From positions 3,286,001 to 3,350,000 of the forward strand of contig CM038464.1 in NCBI GenBank assembly GCA_021464415.1: 64,000 nucleotides of DNA, read 5' to 3'. Under the pieces are notes generated by a model, which saw only the letters and a list, made by a program, of their open reading frames with translations, did not search any database and was not told the DNA's origin. This DNA is from Lonicera japonica. Taxonomy: Eukaryota; Streptophyta; Magnoliopsida; Dipsacales; Caprifoliaceae. Position numbers and translations under genes: made by a program. Below are positions 32,441 through 44,308 of this stretch, in pieces; within the stretch, counting starts at the first letter, position 1; every line of letters starts with the position of its first letter.

Positions 32441-34345
32441 ATGAGAATGATGATGAATAGAGCTGTGACTGCTTCACCAAACTTGAGGTGCGTAAATCTT
32501 CTGTCGCGTCAAAACATTAATAGAAATTCTAACATATATTATTACCTTTTGCCCCATCTTATCTTCTTCACACCTAAATCTCGTCCATTTATGAGTAATA
32601 ATCTTAGGAATTGCTTTCATTCTCATACTCCTTTTAATAACCCTAATCCTACTATTGATTGGATACGAGACCTTTCCAATACCCGAACCACCCTTTTTCA
32701 AATTTGTAAGAAAGCGATGCAAATTAGGGTTCACTAACCTTAACGATGCCCTAGTTTTATTTAATCAAATACGACCTTTACCGTCAACATCCTATTTCAC
32801 TCAATTGTTAGCCGCCATTGTCAGAATGAAACATTATACCACTGTGATTTCTCTGCTTAAGGAAATGGAAGCGTTGCGAATAGTTGAGGTCAATGCGCAT
32901 ATTTTGAGTGTTTTGATTAATTGTTACTGTCATTTGAATCGGATCAATTTTGGTTCTTCCATTTTGGGGAGAATCTTGAAAATTGGTTATGAACCTGATT
33001 GTACCATGCTCACCACTTTGATCAGGGGGTTGATTGGTGATAATAGATTGGGCGAAGCTGTGGAGTTTTTTAATGGCATGGTAGCAAGAGGGCTTCAACC
33101 CAATATGATAACTTGTGGGACCATTATATATGGGTTATGCAAAACAGGCAACACTAGCATTGCTATTGGAGTGCTCAAGAATACGGAAGAAAATAACATG
33201 GGTGCTAACGTTGTAGCATACAGCACAATTATTGACAGTCTTTGTAAGGACAGACTAGTGGCGAAGGCTTTAGAGTTATTTTCAAAGGGGGTCCGCAAAG
33301 GTGTTACACCCAATGTGTTCACGTACAATTGCTTGATGCATGGATTGTGCAGTTCAAACCAATGGAAATAGGCCATGAAATTGTTAAAAGAGATGGTGAG
33401 CCGTAAAATCAAACCGGATCTAAAAACCTTGACTATATTTGTAGATTCACTTTGTAAAGAAGGAAGGGTTAATGAAGCAACTGCGTTAATGGAAATGATG
33501 ATTGAAAGAGGCGAGAGGCCTGATATTTTTTTGTATAATTCATTGATCGATGGGTACTGTTTACAAAGCAGACTACATGAGGCAAAGAAAGTATTTGATT
33601 TGATGGTTGATAGGGGTTGTCAACCTAATGCTCGTAGCTATAGCATCTTGATTCATGGATTTTGTAGGAAGGGAAGGATGGATGATGCATTGGGTCTTTT
33701 CCGTGGAATGTATCATAGAGGATTAGAGCCCGACACTGTCAATTACACAATTATTATGGGTGGGTGGTGCCGTTTGAGGAAGCCTCTTGCTGCACTGGAG
33801 CTTTTGAATGAAATGCAAGAATGTGGCCAAAAGCCGGATCTTATGACATACTCTATTCTCTTAGAAGGTTTATGTAAAAAGAAATACCTTAACAGGGCAA
33901 TGTCCTTGTTTCAAGAGATGGAAGAGTGTGGCTTGCATCCTGATATTGTAGCTTACACAATCCTCATTGAAGGTATGTGTATAGCTGGAAAACTCGACGC
34001 TGCAAGGGAAGTCTTTAATAATCTTTCAACCAAAGATTTGCAACCTAATGACCGTACATATACAATATTAATTAAGGGTCTCTGTAAAAAAGGACTGTTA
34101 GTTGAAGCAAATGGGTTTCTTGAAAGAATGGAAGAGAGAGGCTGCCCCCAAACGGTTCAACTTACAATGTCATTATTCAAGGATTTCTTGGGAATAATGA
34201 GACAACGAAAGCAGTAGAGCTTCTTCGTGAAATGGTTAAGAAGGGATTTTCTGCTGATGCCTCAACTTTGAACTTATTGATGGAACTGTCGAATAATGAT
34301 GAGCTAAATCAGTCAGTTCTTGAAATACTTCGTAAGTTTTTGTGA
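32441..34345 (+). pseudogene. Rf-like pentatricopeptide-repeat (P-class PPR) pseudogene
   Basis: Intronless, about 630 codons, with a chain of 35-residue PPR units such as NMITCGTIIYGLCKTGNTSI, NVFTYNCLMHGLC, DLMTYSILLEGLCKKKYLN and DIVAYTILIEGMC. The repeat style (YxTLIxGLCKxG) is that of the RPF/restorer-of-fertility-like group, which binds and processes mitochondrial RNAs. The N-terminus (from ATG 32441) is rich in Arg, Ser and Asn as for a mitochondrial transit peptide. Three lesions are visible: a shift from the transit-peptide frame into the PPR frame near 32715-32740; an in-frame TAG at 33369-33371 where family members have a glutamate codon (WK*AMKLLKEM); and a one-base loss in a C run near 34147 that moves the last 65 codons to another frame, ending TGA 34345. 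Two long open stretches (32655-33371, 33375-34217) remain. Most likely a recent pseudogene; sequencing errors could explain a single-base lesion but hardly all three. Confidence 0.85.
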
Positions 34346-35831
34346 ATTACGTCTAAGTTTTGAATGTGAAGTAAAAGTCGCACTCTGTTGACGTTATGGC
34401 ATGGGTTAGAAGGCTGCTGGTTCATACTAGCTTTTGAAAGAAGTTTTTGTTCCATCAAGATAAGTACAAAACTTTGTGATACTAGGGAGTAGAAACACAC
34501 AAGAATCATTGCTCCTAATAAAGCAAAATTGAGGGCAAAATGCGTCAAGTGAGTACATGATGTAGGTCAATGGTAATTGCAACCCTCTTAAGTGAGGGAC
34601 AAGGTTTGAAACTTGCAGTGACAAGTTTCACATGCAATTGGTAAAGATTTTATATTCCTCGTTGAAATATTATCTTTGGGCTCAAGGGTGGCATAGTATG
34701 GTTAAACTGAAATAATAGATCTACAGCGGAAAAGGGCAGGAGGATAGGTGAAAACTTAAATGAGTACTGAGAAACAAAATACGAGCTTCCAAAGTTAAAG
34801 GTGGTGTAGTTCAACAACACGAAAGACTTGGCGAGGTTTATAACACACGCAGTGTAATTAATTGGATGAGGTGATGGGAATATACAGTTTTAGTTTCATA
34901 AAATTTGTAAAATTAGCGGTCAGAATATTGGTTACTTTATGGCAATATAACGGAAATATTATTTAATTCATACTTTAGTTTAGTTTTCCAAGGAATAAAG
35001 GTCAGCCAGAAAACGCTAGCGTAACAAGTACCTTAAAAATTGAAGCATACATTGCCTGCTCATATGATCAACCTTGGGACAAAAAAATGAAGAAAAAAGA
35101 GAACCAATTTGCCTTCTCTCCTGCAAATTCCCTTTTCTTTTAGCTATTAAAGAACAATTTGTAAATTTATTCCTTGTCACAAAAGGCGATTGGTGGGACT
35201 CGATTGAGATGCTCAAAGTGCAGATGGAAACATAATGGTTTTACAAATTTTGTGAAGTAAATGGATTTGATGGAACTAATAGTACGACACATACAATAAG
35301 TTAGATTATATAAAATTAGGAATAAATATACCTAATGTAATATGAATGTCCGGTTATAGGGGAATTGCAAACAAAGAGCCTATTTTCCTCACAATAGTAA
35401 AAAAAGTTCTATCAAGCTTAAAATGTGGGAAATTCAAATGAATGATCCATAAATAAATGAGGATTGAAATACGGTTAGTTCAGCCAAAATGTAATAAATA
35501 TAGATTGAAAATTTTCAAATTAAACAGAATATTCGCTTAGACAGCAGTGGTGGCTAGTAGCAATTGTAACCATATATTTTCTTGACTGATGGTTTGGAGC
35601 CAACCTAACTCAACTGAAGAGATCTTGTCTTTTCAGTCAAGGAAGATTAAAGTGGACAAAATGAGTCTACGTTTGGTGGGAAATCATATGCAGGAATGAA
35701 TGAGCTTTACACACGCAAATCTGCTTGTTCATTTCTCCGAATTGAGCATTTTGTGATGCTCTCGTCTCCTCCTATTACATATAAGTATGTATGACACATA
35801 TTTGCAACACATAAACCAGATTTGTGATCGA
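34346..35831. other. Intergenic DNA between PPR and LRR pseudogenes
   Basis: No coding or repeat structure recognised. The last 100 bases would be the promoter side of the receptor-like pseudogene. Confidence 0.45.
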
Positions 35832-36152
35832 ATGAAGATGGTTTTTCAAGTTCTGATCATCTTCATCTTCATCTTGCACCATCATCTATTTGCTTGTTCT
35901 TCAATAACACCACCACTCTCTTCATCCGCAGAAAGTCACCATTTGTGCAATTATGAGCAGAGCCTTGCATTGCTTTAGTTCAAATAAGCCTTCACCCTAG
36001 ACAGCGATGCCTCTGCAGATTGTGACAAGTCTCATTTAGATCACCCAAAGATAATGTCTTGGAATACTAGTATAGATTGCTGCAAATGGGGTGGCGTAAT
36101 TTGCGATGAATTAACTGGCAATATAATTGGCCTAGATCTTAGTTACAGCCTA

Positions 36153-36867
36153 TAGGGGTGTTAAAGTCAATTTGAAAACTGACCGAACAAACTGAACCAA
36201 TCCGGACCGATCCGCAAAATCCCGAACCGAAAAAAAACCAAAACCGAAACCGAAAAGTTTGGTTTGGGTTTCGGGTAAGCTAGTCTAAAACCGAACCGAA
36301 CCGAATTATGTATAAGAAAAAAAAATGTTAATATATACTTTAAGGACACACGTTAATTATATTATAATACAAAAAATATGACATTTTTATAAGAATATAT
36401 TTCTTATTAATTGCATATTATGATAATCTTAAAAAAAGTCATTAGCGCATGCCTTTATTATTTAATTAACTACATAATGCTAAGATTTTTTTATCATATA
36501 TATGATAGAAAAATAATTCATCATTTTATTTAATGTATTTCATTCTTATAAATGTACAAATAAAATTGTAATTAAATAGAAAATATGGTATTTATATATT
36601 GCTCATTGTTTCTAAAAAATAATCACTTTAATTTGAATATAAATCATTATTACATTAATATTAGTATTATATCTTTATGTTAAATTGATTTAAAAAAACA
36701 TATGTCAAAACCGAATAAAACCGAACCGAAACCGAACAGAAAAGTTTGGTTCGAGTTTGGGTTTCGAAGATTTAGAAACTGAAACCAAAATGAAACCGAA
36801 CTTTTATATTTGGTTTGGGTTTGGGGTACCTTGGTTTTTATCCCGACCGAAACTGAAAACATTCCTA
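36153..36867. mobile_element. Non-autonomous hAT element (715 bp) in the RLP pseudogene
   Basis: Ends TAGGGGTGTT and ACATTCCTA (reverse TAGGAATGT) are inverted. The 8-base duplication ACAGCCTA flanks it (36145-36152 and 36868-36875). Inner ends carry the typical GAACCGAAACCGAA words and their inverse. It splits the codons for the SYSL/LKG junction of the first LRR. A related element is at 51930-52830. Confidence 0.9.
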
Positions 36868-37023
36868 ACAGCCTACTTAAGGGTACCATTGACGCCAACA
36901 ATAGCTTTTTTCAACTTACTCACCTCAAGACCCTCAGTTTTGCTTATAATGATTTCTCTTCTTTTCAAGTTTTGAGTCACTTTGCCCTGTTCACAAGCTT
37001 GACACACCTCAACCACAACCAAG

Positions 37024-37383
37024 CTTTTACTATAGAACCACAAAAGAAAAAGATACATGGAGAGAAAGATAAGTCTAAAGTATACTACATAAATCTGAGA
37101 ACAATGTATTCAGGCTCTGAGAAACTTAGACCTCCTCCAACTTTAGTATCGTAAGATATAATAGCTAGAGATACAACATTTGATTGTAATCGGAACTCAT
37201 TTATTATAATATAAAACAACCCCGAGCTCCTAACTCCATTCACAAGAGGAGGATTAATCGCTATATCCATAAAAAGGCGAACCTCCTCTGTATATCTTTA
37301 TCTTGTTCTTTGTCACTTTAATTAATTATCCAATCATTCAACTGTGTAGTCGAAAATAAACCTGCTCTAGATTTTCGCACCAA
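37024..37383. mobile_element. Unassigned insertion in the RLP pseudogene, possibly a solo LTR
   Basis: LRR coding stops after NHNQAFT and resumes at SLKDLDLSGCGF. The 360 bases between have no LRR character and read like an LTR or UTR (TGTATATCTTTATCTTG, AATAAACCTGCTCTAG near its right end). Some LRR sequence is also missing, so an insertion plus deletion is likely. No terminal repeat or duplication was found. Confidence 0.4.
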
Positions 37384-38085
37384 CAAAGTCGTTGAAGGAT
37401 TTGGACTTATCGGGGTGCGGATTCTCTGGACCAATTCCTCATTATGTTGGTACTTACCCATATTATGGATTTGAAACTCTATTTCAACAATTTTACTGAT
37501 TAGGTACCGTTCACACTGTCAAATCTTAAACAACTCTCGTTGTTAGATCTTTCAAATAATCATCTAGAAGGTGAAATTTGTGATTTTTTTATTACTTTAC
37601 ACAACTTGAGAATGTAGACTTGTCAAACAATTCTCTAATAGGTCCAATTCCTTATAACTTTAATGGGTTTCAGAACCTCATCTTGTGTTTTTTAGGAAAT
37701 AATTCACTCAATCGAACAATAGCTTATTGGTTGTTTACTCTTTTGTCATTAGGGCATTTGGATCTTAGCAATAATCAACTATAAGGTCAAATTCAAGAGT
37801 TCAATTACAACTTTCTTAGAATATTTGATTTGAATAACAATAAGCTGCACGGCCCTATTCCACAATCAATTTCAAAACAAGTGAACCTAACTATCTTTCA
37901 ACCAATAATTTGAGCGGAGAAGTGGAGATAGGCATGTTTTTAAACCTCAAACAACTTAGGTTTCTTAGTCTTTCTTACAATAGTCTATCACTCGCCATCA
38001 ACGTCAATGCCACCTTACCCAATTCTCTCGAATCATTGTGGTGTCATCTTGTGAGATAAATAACTTAGATTTCTTAAGAAGCTAA

Positions 38086-38470
38086 GGTGGTGTTTGGTTA
38101 ATGTTTCTAGACAAGTTTTCTAGATAAGTTTTTAAAAATTTGGTGTTTGGTTGAATGTTTTGAGTTAGAGTTTTTATGTTAAAAAGTGAATTTGGTTTTG
38201 TTTGACTTTTTTTCAACCAATGAAAAAAACGCATAAAAATTTTCAAAAAATAGTCACAATGGATCTTATTTTATAGATCTCGATGAGTAGGTTTCAAATA
38301 TATATATTTTATTATTTTTGGATTTTTGGATTTAAAGTTATGGCGTTTAAAAAAAATTAGAGAGAAAAAGTATAATGAAATAAATTTTGGGAAGTGTGAA
38401 AGTAGAGTTGGTTTTGAGTTGAGTTTTTAAAATTTTGAGTAAAAAAAAAAGAGAGCAACCAAACACAACC
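38086..38470. mobile_element. MITE with GGTTGTGTTTGGTT ends (385 bp)
   Basis: Left end GGTGGTGTTTGGTTAATG, right end GCAACCAAACACAACC (reverse GGTTGTGTTTGGTTGC). Flanks are TAA and TTA, so a PIF/Harbinger-like 3-base TWA target is possible but not exact. A degraded relative seems present near 42388-42560 (CACAATGGATCTT and following bases). Confidence 0.65.
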
Positions 38471-38473
38471 TTA

Positions 38474-38794
38474 GGCCTCGTTTGGTTCATGGAAAGGAAA
38501 TTAGTTCCCTATCTTTCTCATGAAGGTGGGAAAGTAAATTTCCTATCAAATTTCATTTCTTGTGTTTGATAAACCATGGAAAATATTTAGGTAAGAGTAT
38601 TATTGTCTAAAATTTGTATAATAAATGCTTGAAAATCACATGGGAAAATCAATCCCATGTGTTTTGGGAGGAATGATTTTACCCCCTACTTTCCCCTCTC
38701 TCGGGAAAGTGTTTGCGGAATTTGTGCTTACCAAACAAAAGAAAGGAACGACTTTCCTTTCCCGAGTACTAAAATCCGTGAACCAAACGAGGCC
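38474..38794. mobile_element. PIF/Harbinger (Tourist-like) MITE, 321 bp
   Basis: Ends GGCCTCGTTTGGTTCA and TGAACCAAACGAGGCC are perfect inverted repeats. The 3-base duplication TTA flanks both sides (38471-38473 and 38795-38797), the hallmark of this superfamily. It sits directly against the previous MITE. Confidence 0.9.
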
Positions 38795-39954
38795 TTAGGG
38801 TTCATAATTTAGGTAGATTAGACCTTTCCAACAACAAAATATGTGGTCAAATAACTAACCTGTCCATATGGAGTGATTCATTATTTTATTTAAATCTTTC
38901 TGGAAACTTTCTTAGGAGAATAAACTAACTCCCTTGGAACAACCTAGTTTATGTCGATCTTCTTCATCTAACACAAGAAACTCACTAGAGAGATTCCCCC
39001 CATCAATTTGCAATTTGAGTTCCCTTGGCATTCTTGATTTGTCACAATAAAACTTGAGTGGCATAATTCCACAGTGTTTAATTAAGGTAAGCAACAAATT
39101 CTCGGTGCTAGATCTACAGATGAATAGCTTTAGTGGGTTTATTCCAAAGACATGTTCAAAGGGCAGCAACTGCAGAATACTAGTTTAAATGGCAATGAAT
39201 TTTTTTTTTGGGGGGGGGGGGAGGAATTCTGCAATCTTTAGCAAATTGTAGAAGCTTGGAAGTTTTTGATCTTGGAAAAAATAAATTAAATGGTACATTC
39301 CCCCAGTGGTTGGGTACTCTTTCATGATTGCAGATTCTTGTCTTAAGATCCAATAAATTCCATGGTCCCTTAACAAGAACTTCCAAGTCTAAACTTCTTT
39401 TCCAAAAAATGCGAATTCTTGATCTTTCTTACAACGGATTCTTTTGCTGGTTACCAGCAAGGGTTTTCAGGAGTCTCAAAGCCATGATGAATGTCGACAA
39501 AAACATAACATAATCCAAGTCACGAGTATTTCCAAGATTATGTGACGATAGTGATAAAAGGGCAACAGCTCGAACTAGTGAGAATTCTAATCGTCTTCAC
39601 AACAGTTGATCTTTCCAAGAAGAAGTTTGATGGGGAGTTCCCAAATTTCATTGTAGATCTAAATTCTTTCCGACTCCTTAACTTATCCCATAACAGCTTT
39701 GTGGGTTGTGTTCCGTCATTGTTTGGAAATTTGTCAGTGCTTGAATCATTAGACATATCTTCTAACCAACTTGTTGGAGAAATAATTCCTCAACAAATGA
39801 CGAGTCTTACATTTTTTGCGGTCTTAAACCTGTCGCAAAATCATCTTGTAAGACGCATACCTCAAGGGAAGTAATTCCCTTGTTTCAAAATGATTCGTAC
39901 AGTAGGAATTTAGTGCTATGTGGATTTCCATTATCGAAAGATTGTGATGAAGAT

Positions 39955-40188
39955 TGATAAATTTAGAGAGAGTGAGATAAAATGAATGTTTTTGTATGTA
40001 TTAATTGTGTGTTATACAATGAGAGAAATCTCTATATATATACAAGTGAGAAACAAGAAAGAAGAGAAAGCCTAGAAACATGGAGCAAAATATGGAAAGG
40101 AGAAAGAGAAAAGCAAAGCCTACAAACATGGAATAATGGAAGCCTAGAAACATGGAGCAAAACATGGAATAATATTAATATTGTAACA
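39955..40188 (-). repeat. Left LTR of the young element
   Basis: TGATAAATTTAGAGAG to AATATTGTAACA, 234 bases, near-identical to 41357-41590. Confidence 0.93.
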
Positions 40189-40783
40189 CCCCCCCTCAAG
40201 CTCAGGAGGGCTTGGAAAGCATGCGGAGCTTGAACACCAGAAATTGGAAGCGAGATGTCACATGTGATTTGGGAAGAGATCAGCCGGTTGTAGAGCGCGG
40301 AAGTATGAGAGGTTCTTGCGCACGCGTGAGGTGGCCTCGGTGAGGGAGTCAGGCCAGGAGAATCTGGTGCGGTCGACGAGCTCGTACCACGGATGGCGCT
40401 GCGAAAGGGAGCGCCGGACGGATTCAGAGAGGCGCGTGGCGAACAAGCGCAGGGCTGGTTGATTGAAGAGGGAGGGGATGGGGCGGTGTTAGCCTTGGTC
40501 TGGGGGTTTGAGGTGGGGAGGGACTGAGATGAGGACATGGATGAAATTTTGGGGAAAGATTGAAGGTATTTTTAGGAGAAAAGTGCTATATCTAGATCGG
40601 CGGGATATGGATTCTAGAGACTAGAGAGAGAATTGGTGGAGGAATTTTTTTTTTTTTTTTTTTTTTAGGATTTTTTTTTTGTATGTCCCGCATGTAACGG
40701 GAGGTGGAAGACATGGTGTAAAAAAGAGAATTGGTAAAATAAAATATGAAAGGATAAAAAATCATGCTTAACACCCTCCCTCA

Positions 40784-40870
40784 CGTGCAACCCCATACTT
40801 GCACGTGGAGAGCAGAATAATGGATGGACATGGATGTGCAACCCCATACTTGCACGTGGAAAGCAGATTA
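40784..40870. repeat. Two tandem copies with GTGCAACCCCATACTTGCAC
   Basis: GTGCAACCCCATACTTGCAC followed by GTGGARAGCAGA and AATGGATGG occurs twice in the interior of the young LTR element. This interior sits beside a 25-base T run (about 40649-40670). Confidence 0.8.
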
Positions 40871-40944
40871 ATGGATGGGGGATGGGGGAGAGAGGTGAAT
40901 CCGGAACGTTGGATAGATTTTAGATTAATTTGGAATTAAAAGAA

Positions 40945-41112
40945 GGTTCAAGGGTGAATATGAGAATAACAGAAAATTTTGGGGTAAATATAGAAACAAC
41001 AGGAAGTTCTGGGGTGAATATGTGAATAACAGAAAGTTCTAGGGTAAATATAGAAATAACAGGAAGTTCTGTGGTGAATATGAGAATAACAGAAAGTTCT
41101 GGGGCTGAATTT
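40945..41112. repeat. ~30-bp tandem repeat in the young LTR element, 5-6 copies
   Basis: GGGTGAATATGAGAATAACA-GAAAGTTCT and GGGTAAATATAGAAATAACA-GGAAGTTCT alternate, giving a 60-base higher-order unit. Confidence 0.85.
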
Positions 41113-41356
41113 CAAAAATAATCATTTTTTTTTTTTTAAGATGATTTCTGATTTAGGAGGTTTATGATGGATTTAGAGAGAGGTTGTTGGCTGATAGGAG
41201 GAAGCGGGGCCTCCACCTCCGGAAGCTGAGACGGAGGTGGACTGCGCGGTTGTGGACGGTGGCGACAGCGCGGTTGGTTTGAAGGTCCGGCGGACGACGA
41301 TATACATCGCCCGCCGGTGATCGGAAAGACGTAAGGATCTTACACCTCTGATACCA

Positions 41357-41590
41357 TGATAAATTTAGAGAGAGTGAGAGAAAATGAATGTTTTTGTATG
41401 TATTAATTGTGTGTTATACAATGAGAGAAATCTCTATATATATACAAGTGAGAAACAAGAAAGAAGAGAAAGCCTAGAAACATGGAGCAAAACATGGAAA
41501 GGAGAAAGAGAAAAGCAAAGCCTACAAACATGGAATAATGGAAGCCTAGAAACATGGAGCAAAACATGGAATAATATTAATATTGTAACA
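41357..41590 (-). repeat. Right LTR of the young element
   Basis: Same sequence as 39955-40188 with about two changes. It is the 5' LTR in element orientation, with the primer-binding site just inside. Confidence 0.93.
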
Positions 41591-41808
41591 AAGATGATGC
41601 TCCAAGGCCAAGGGTATCCCAAACGAAAAATGATTCAAATAACGCGAATGGATTTACTTGGAAAGCGATGTTGATAGGTTATGGTTGTGGAACAATGTTT
41701 AGAATTGCTATGGGGTCTCTTATCTTCTTAACTAGGAAACCAAAGTGGTTTATCGAAACCGTAAAAGAAGGAAGACGTAAAAATGCAAAAAGGCGAAAAA
41801 GGAACTAG

Positions 41809-43677
41809 TGACCTCCTGTCTTAAGCTAAGTTCCTCATAATGCTTATGCCTTTTATGTTGTTCTCAAGCCTTGGATGTTTGGTTCTTGTAACCCTCCTCT
41901 ACATCTAATCTTCATGTGCGTGTTTCTTAAGAAATATAATTGAATAATAGTGTACTAGGTTATACTCATGCCGGACGGCACAGCGAAATGAATAAAATTT
42001 GAAAGGTAAAAAATAATGAGAAATTAAGACTAACAACTATGAAAAATTGAGAGTTTATACTCAATCACAATATATGAGATGAATAAAATCGACCAAAACA
42101 ATATTAATTGGCTTACTTTGATCGGTTCACTTTGGTTTTCAGTTTATGAATAGTAAAAGTTGAGTCTTCCATCAATTAATTTTTTTTAAAAAAAAAATTT
42201 AACTATATTTTTATTTTTTCTTCCTATTATTAATATGGATGTATCATACTTTCTTGATTTTACAGGTAGTCTTACACATAGCTTCTTCTTTTTTTTTCAG
42301 AAAAAAAGGAAAAGAAAAGTGCCAAAATATTATATGTTAAATGCTAAATTAAACTTAAAAGTGGATGAGCCAAATGATTTTATTTTATTCACAATGGATC
42401 TTGTTTTATTAATCGTGATTAGTATGTTTTGAATATGTTTTTTTATTAAAATTTGATTTTTGAATTTAAAGATATAACATTTTAAATTTTTAAAAGGAAA
42501 TTGATGAGAGAGAAAATAGTTTGAAAAAGTAGAGTGTATAGACTGGATGCGGTTGTTTGATTGTGTGTGTTTAAAATATATATATATTTTACTTTTGATT
42601 TAACACTTTAATGTGAGAGAAAAAAATATAAAAAAATTTAAATTGTATTTAAAAATAAGAGAAAAATTTTAAGCCCTTGATCACATGGACTTATAAGAGA
42701 AGAAAGTGGTTGACTTTCTTTCTCTTGTAATACATATTTGCAATTTCCTCACCTCAATAAATAACAAACAAGTTCGGCCTTGTAACTTCACTTGCGCTTC
42801 CCTCTTTAGTTATCTAAAGTTCTACTCTAGCACTTTGCAGTTTTATCCAAATTGCAGAATCAATAAAAACGTACGGTAAAAAAAAAAAAAAAAGTCAAAC
42901 CCCAACGGCCAACCAACTAAGTCTAGTTAAATCCAATCAAGCACAATGTATTTGGTTAAAATTCGAAATCCAAACCAGCCCATTCTATATGGATTAGTCA
43001 AAGCCAAACCCAACCTATTTATTTTTTAACTTTGCAATCTGCAGAGCTTGAAAATAATTGAAAAATTACTTAATTTTATAAATAGTTGAAAAATGTGATA
43101 AGTGATTATGTGAGATATTTAATATATATATATATATATATATATATTATTCTAATTTTTTCATAAAATTCAATTCTTTGAGTAGTAGGTAAAACTAAAA
43201 ACTCATGAAAAAGACAAAACATTTCATTCATTAGATCATTTGTATTTTAAATTTTTAATATAAAAAATAATCATTTTCTTCCAATAATTTTCATACGTAT
43301 AAATTAATCGGACCAAAATTGTTGATAAAATATTCAGAGTTTAGACGTGAAGCAAAAATGTTGTTCAGGCCAAACAAAAGTTACAGAAGACTCATTCTAT
43401 GCATGTGTGTATATATATGTATGTTGTTAAATAAAAGTAACAAGAAAATAGGTGTCTGATATATAAGTTGAAAACTTACGTGTTTTATTTATGTCAAACT
43501 TGAAAGCGCGGTTTCACCGTGTGTCAACCCTCCCACATTTTCACTCGACATTTTCTGGATCAAACTATATTATATATAAATATATATATATATATATATT
43601 CTGAACCCTCTCCAATATTCTCATCATCAATCCTCCCAAAAGATCCTCGATCCTCACTCTTCAATCGATCATCATAC
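41809..43677. other. AT-rich intergenic DNA
   Basis: Possible degraded relative of the 38086 MITE near 42388-42560; a (TA)n run at 43123-43147. No gene seen. Confidence 0.4.
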
Positions 43678-44300
43678 ACAGTGGAGGAGTCAGGAATAAT
43701 TTTCAGGGGGGCCGAATTTTTTTTAAGCCAACTCAAACTCAAACTCAAACTCAATATATCAATATTTAATAAGCAAATCAACCTCAATAATCAAATTTAA
43801 TATCAATATTTAACAATCCAAGAAGTAAATCAGCATTAATAAATAATAACCAACAAACAAATATATTAACAATTTAAGAAATAAATCAACATTAAAACAC
43901 CTAATTCTTAATATTCAAAATTTTAAAACAAAATGTATAAGATTATAAAAAAGAAATATAACCTAAAATACTGGAACAAATAAAGAATAAAAAAAAGGAA
44001 CTACTACACTGCTAGTTGCTTTTGCCAAAACAAAAATGGAGGTTGTGTTTTAAAAAAAAAAGGAATGGCAGTAAAAAGGAAAGGGGAGAAAGGGGCGGCC
44101 GTGCAGTTCTGTCGTTCAAGTTATAACATATAACTTAATCTATACTACACAACAACACCCTAAACTTATGCATGTAATTGCACGGAGCACCCCCAACCAA
44201 AAACCTCACATAACTTTGCTCATTTTATCTATATTACAAAACCTGCCCTTGAACTCGTATACTTAATCACACTCGGCACCCTCGCCCAGAACCCGGCTCA
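43678..44300. other. Possible hAT-like terminus and unannotated DNA
   Basis: CAGTGGAGGAGTCAGGAATA at 43680 looks like the plant hAT end CAGTGGCGGAGCCAGGA, with the usual GGGGGGCC shortly after. The matching right end was not found. The remainder has AT-rich and C-rich stretches without a frame. Confidence 0.35.
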
Positions 44301-44308
44301 ATTACACA

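Larger units (their letters stand above)
39955..41590 (-). mobile_element. Young short LTR retrotransposon (1636 bp, non-autonomous, Copia-derived)
   Basis: Two 234-base LTRs (39955-40188 and 41357-41590) differ at only about two positions by eye. The duplication AAGAT flanks the element (39950-39954 and 41591-41595). On the minus strand, TGGTATCAGAGG next to the right LTR is the tRNA-iMet primer site and a G-rich polypurine tract lies at 40198-40189. The 1168-base interior has no pol. A minus-strand reading around 40540-40230 with LTEATSRVRKNLSYF looks like a remnant of a Copia first ORF. It is TRIM/LARD-like: mobile only with enzymes from elsewhere. Confidence 0.9.
35832..41808 (+). pseudogene. 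LRR receptor-like protein (RLP) pseudogene broken by transposons
   Basis: Gene order is intact. There is a signal peptide (MKMVFQVLIIFIFIL), the LRR N-terminal cap (EQSLALL, MSWNTSIDCCKWGGVICDEL, NIIGLDLSYS), LRRs (for example LSFAYNDFSSF, DLSGCGFSGPIPHYV, LRLLDLSNN-type, LNLSHNSFVGCVPSLFGNLS, VLESLDISSNQLVGEI), an acidic spacer (KDCDED), a membrane helix (AMLIGYGCGTMFRIAMGSLI) and a basic tail ending KNAKRRKRN plus TAG 41806-41808. This is the Cf/Eix/Verticillium-receptor type of cell-surface immune or developmental receptor without a kinase. Two stops in the cap (TAG 35976-35978, TAA 35985-35987) replace conserved glutamines, and many frameshifts follow. Insertions lie at 36153-36867, about 37024-37383, 38086-38797 and 39955-41595. 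Removing the first and last with their duplications restores gene continuity exactly. Confidence 0.88.

Noticed and set aside
33369..33371. Recoding or editing of the TAG in the PPR gene
   Set aside because: Plant nuclear transcripts are not known to be edited this way, and two frameshifts accompany it, so a pseudogene is simpler.
36680..36901. Phe/Gly-rich frames on both strands
   Set aside because: They come from the GAACCGAAACCGAA-type ends of the hAT element.
40032..40538. 168-codon Ser/Pro-rich minus-strand frame
   Set aside because: It spans LTR and leader of the young LTR element; only a short part looks like a Copia first ORF, so not a gene.
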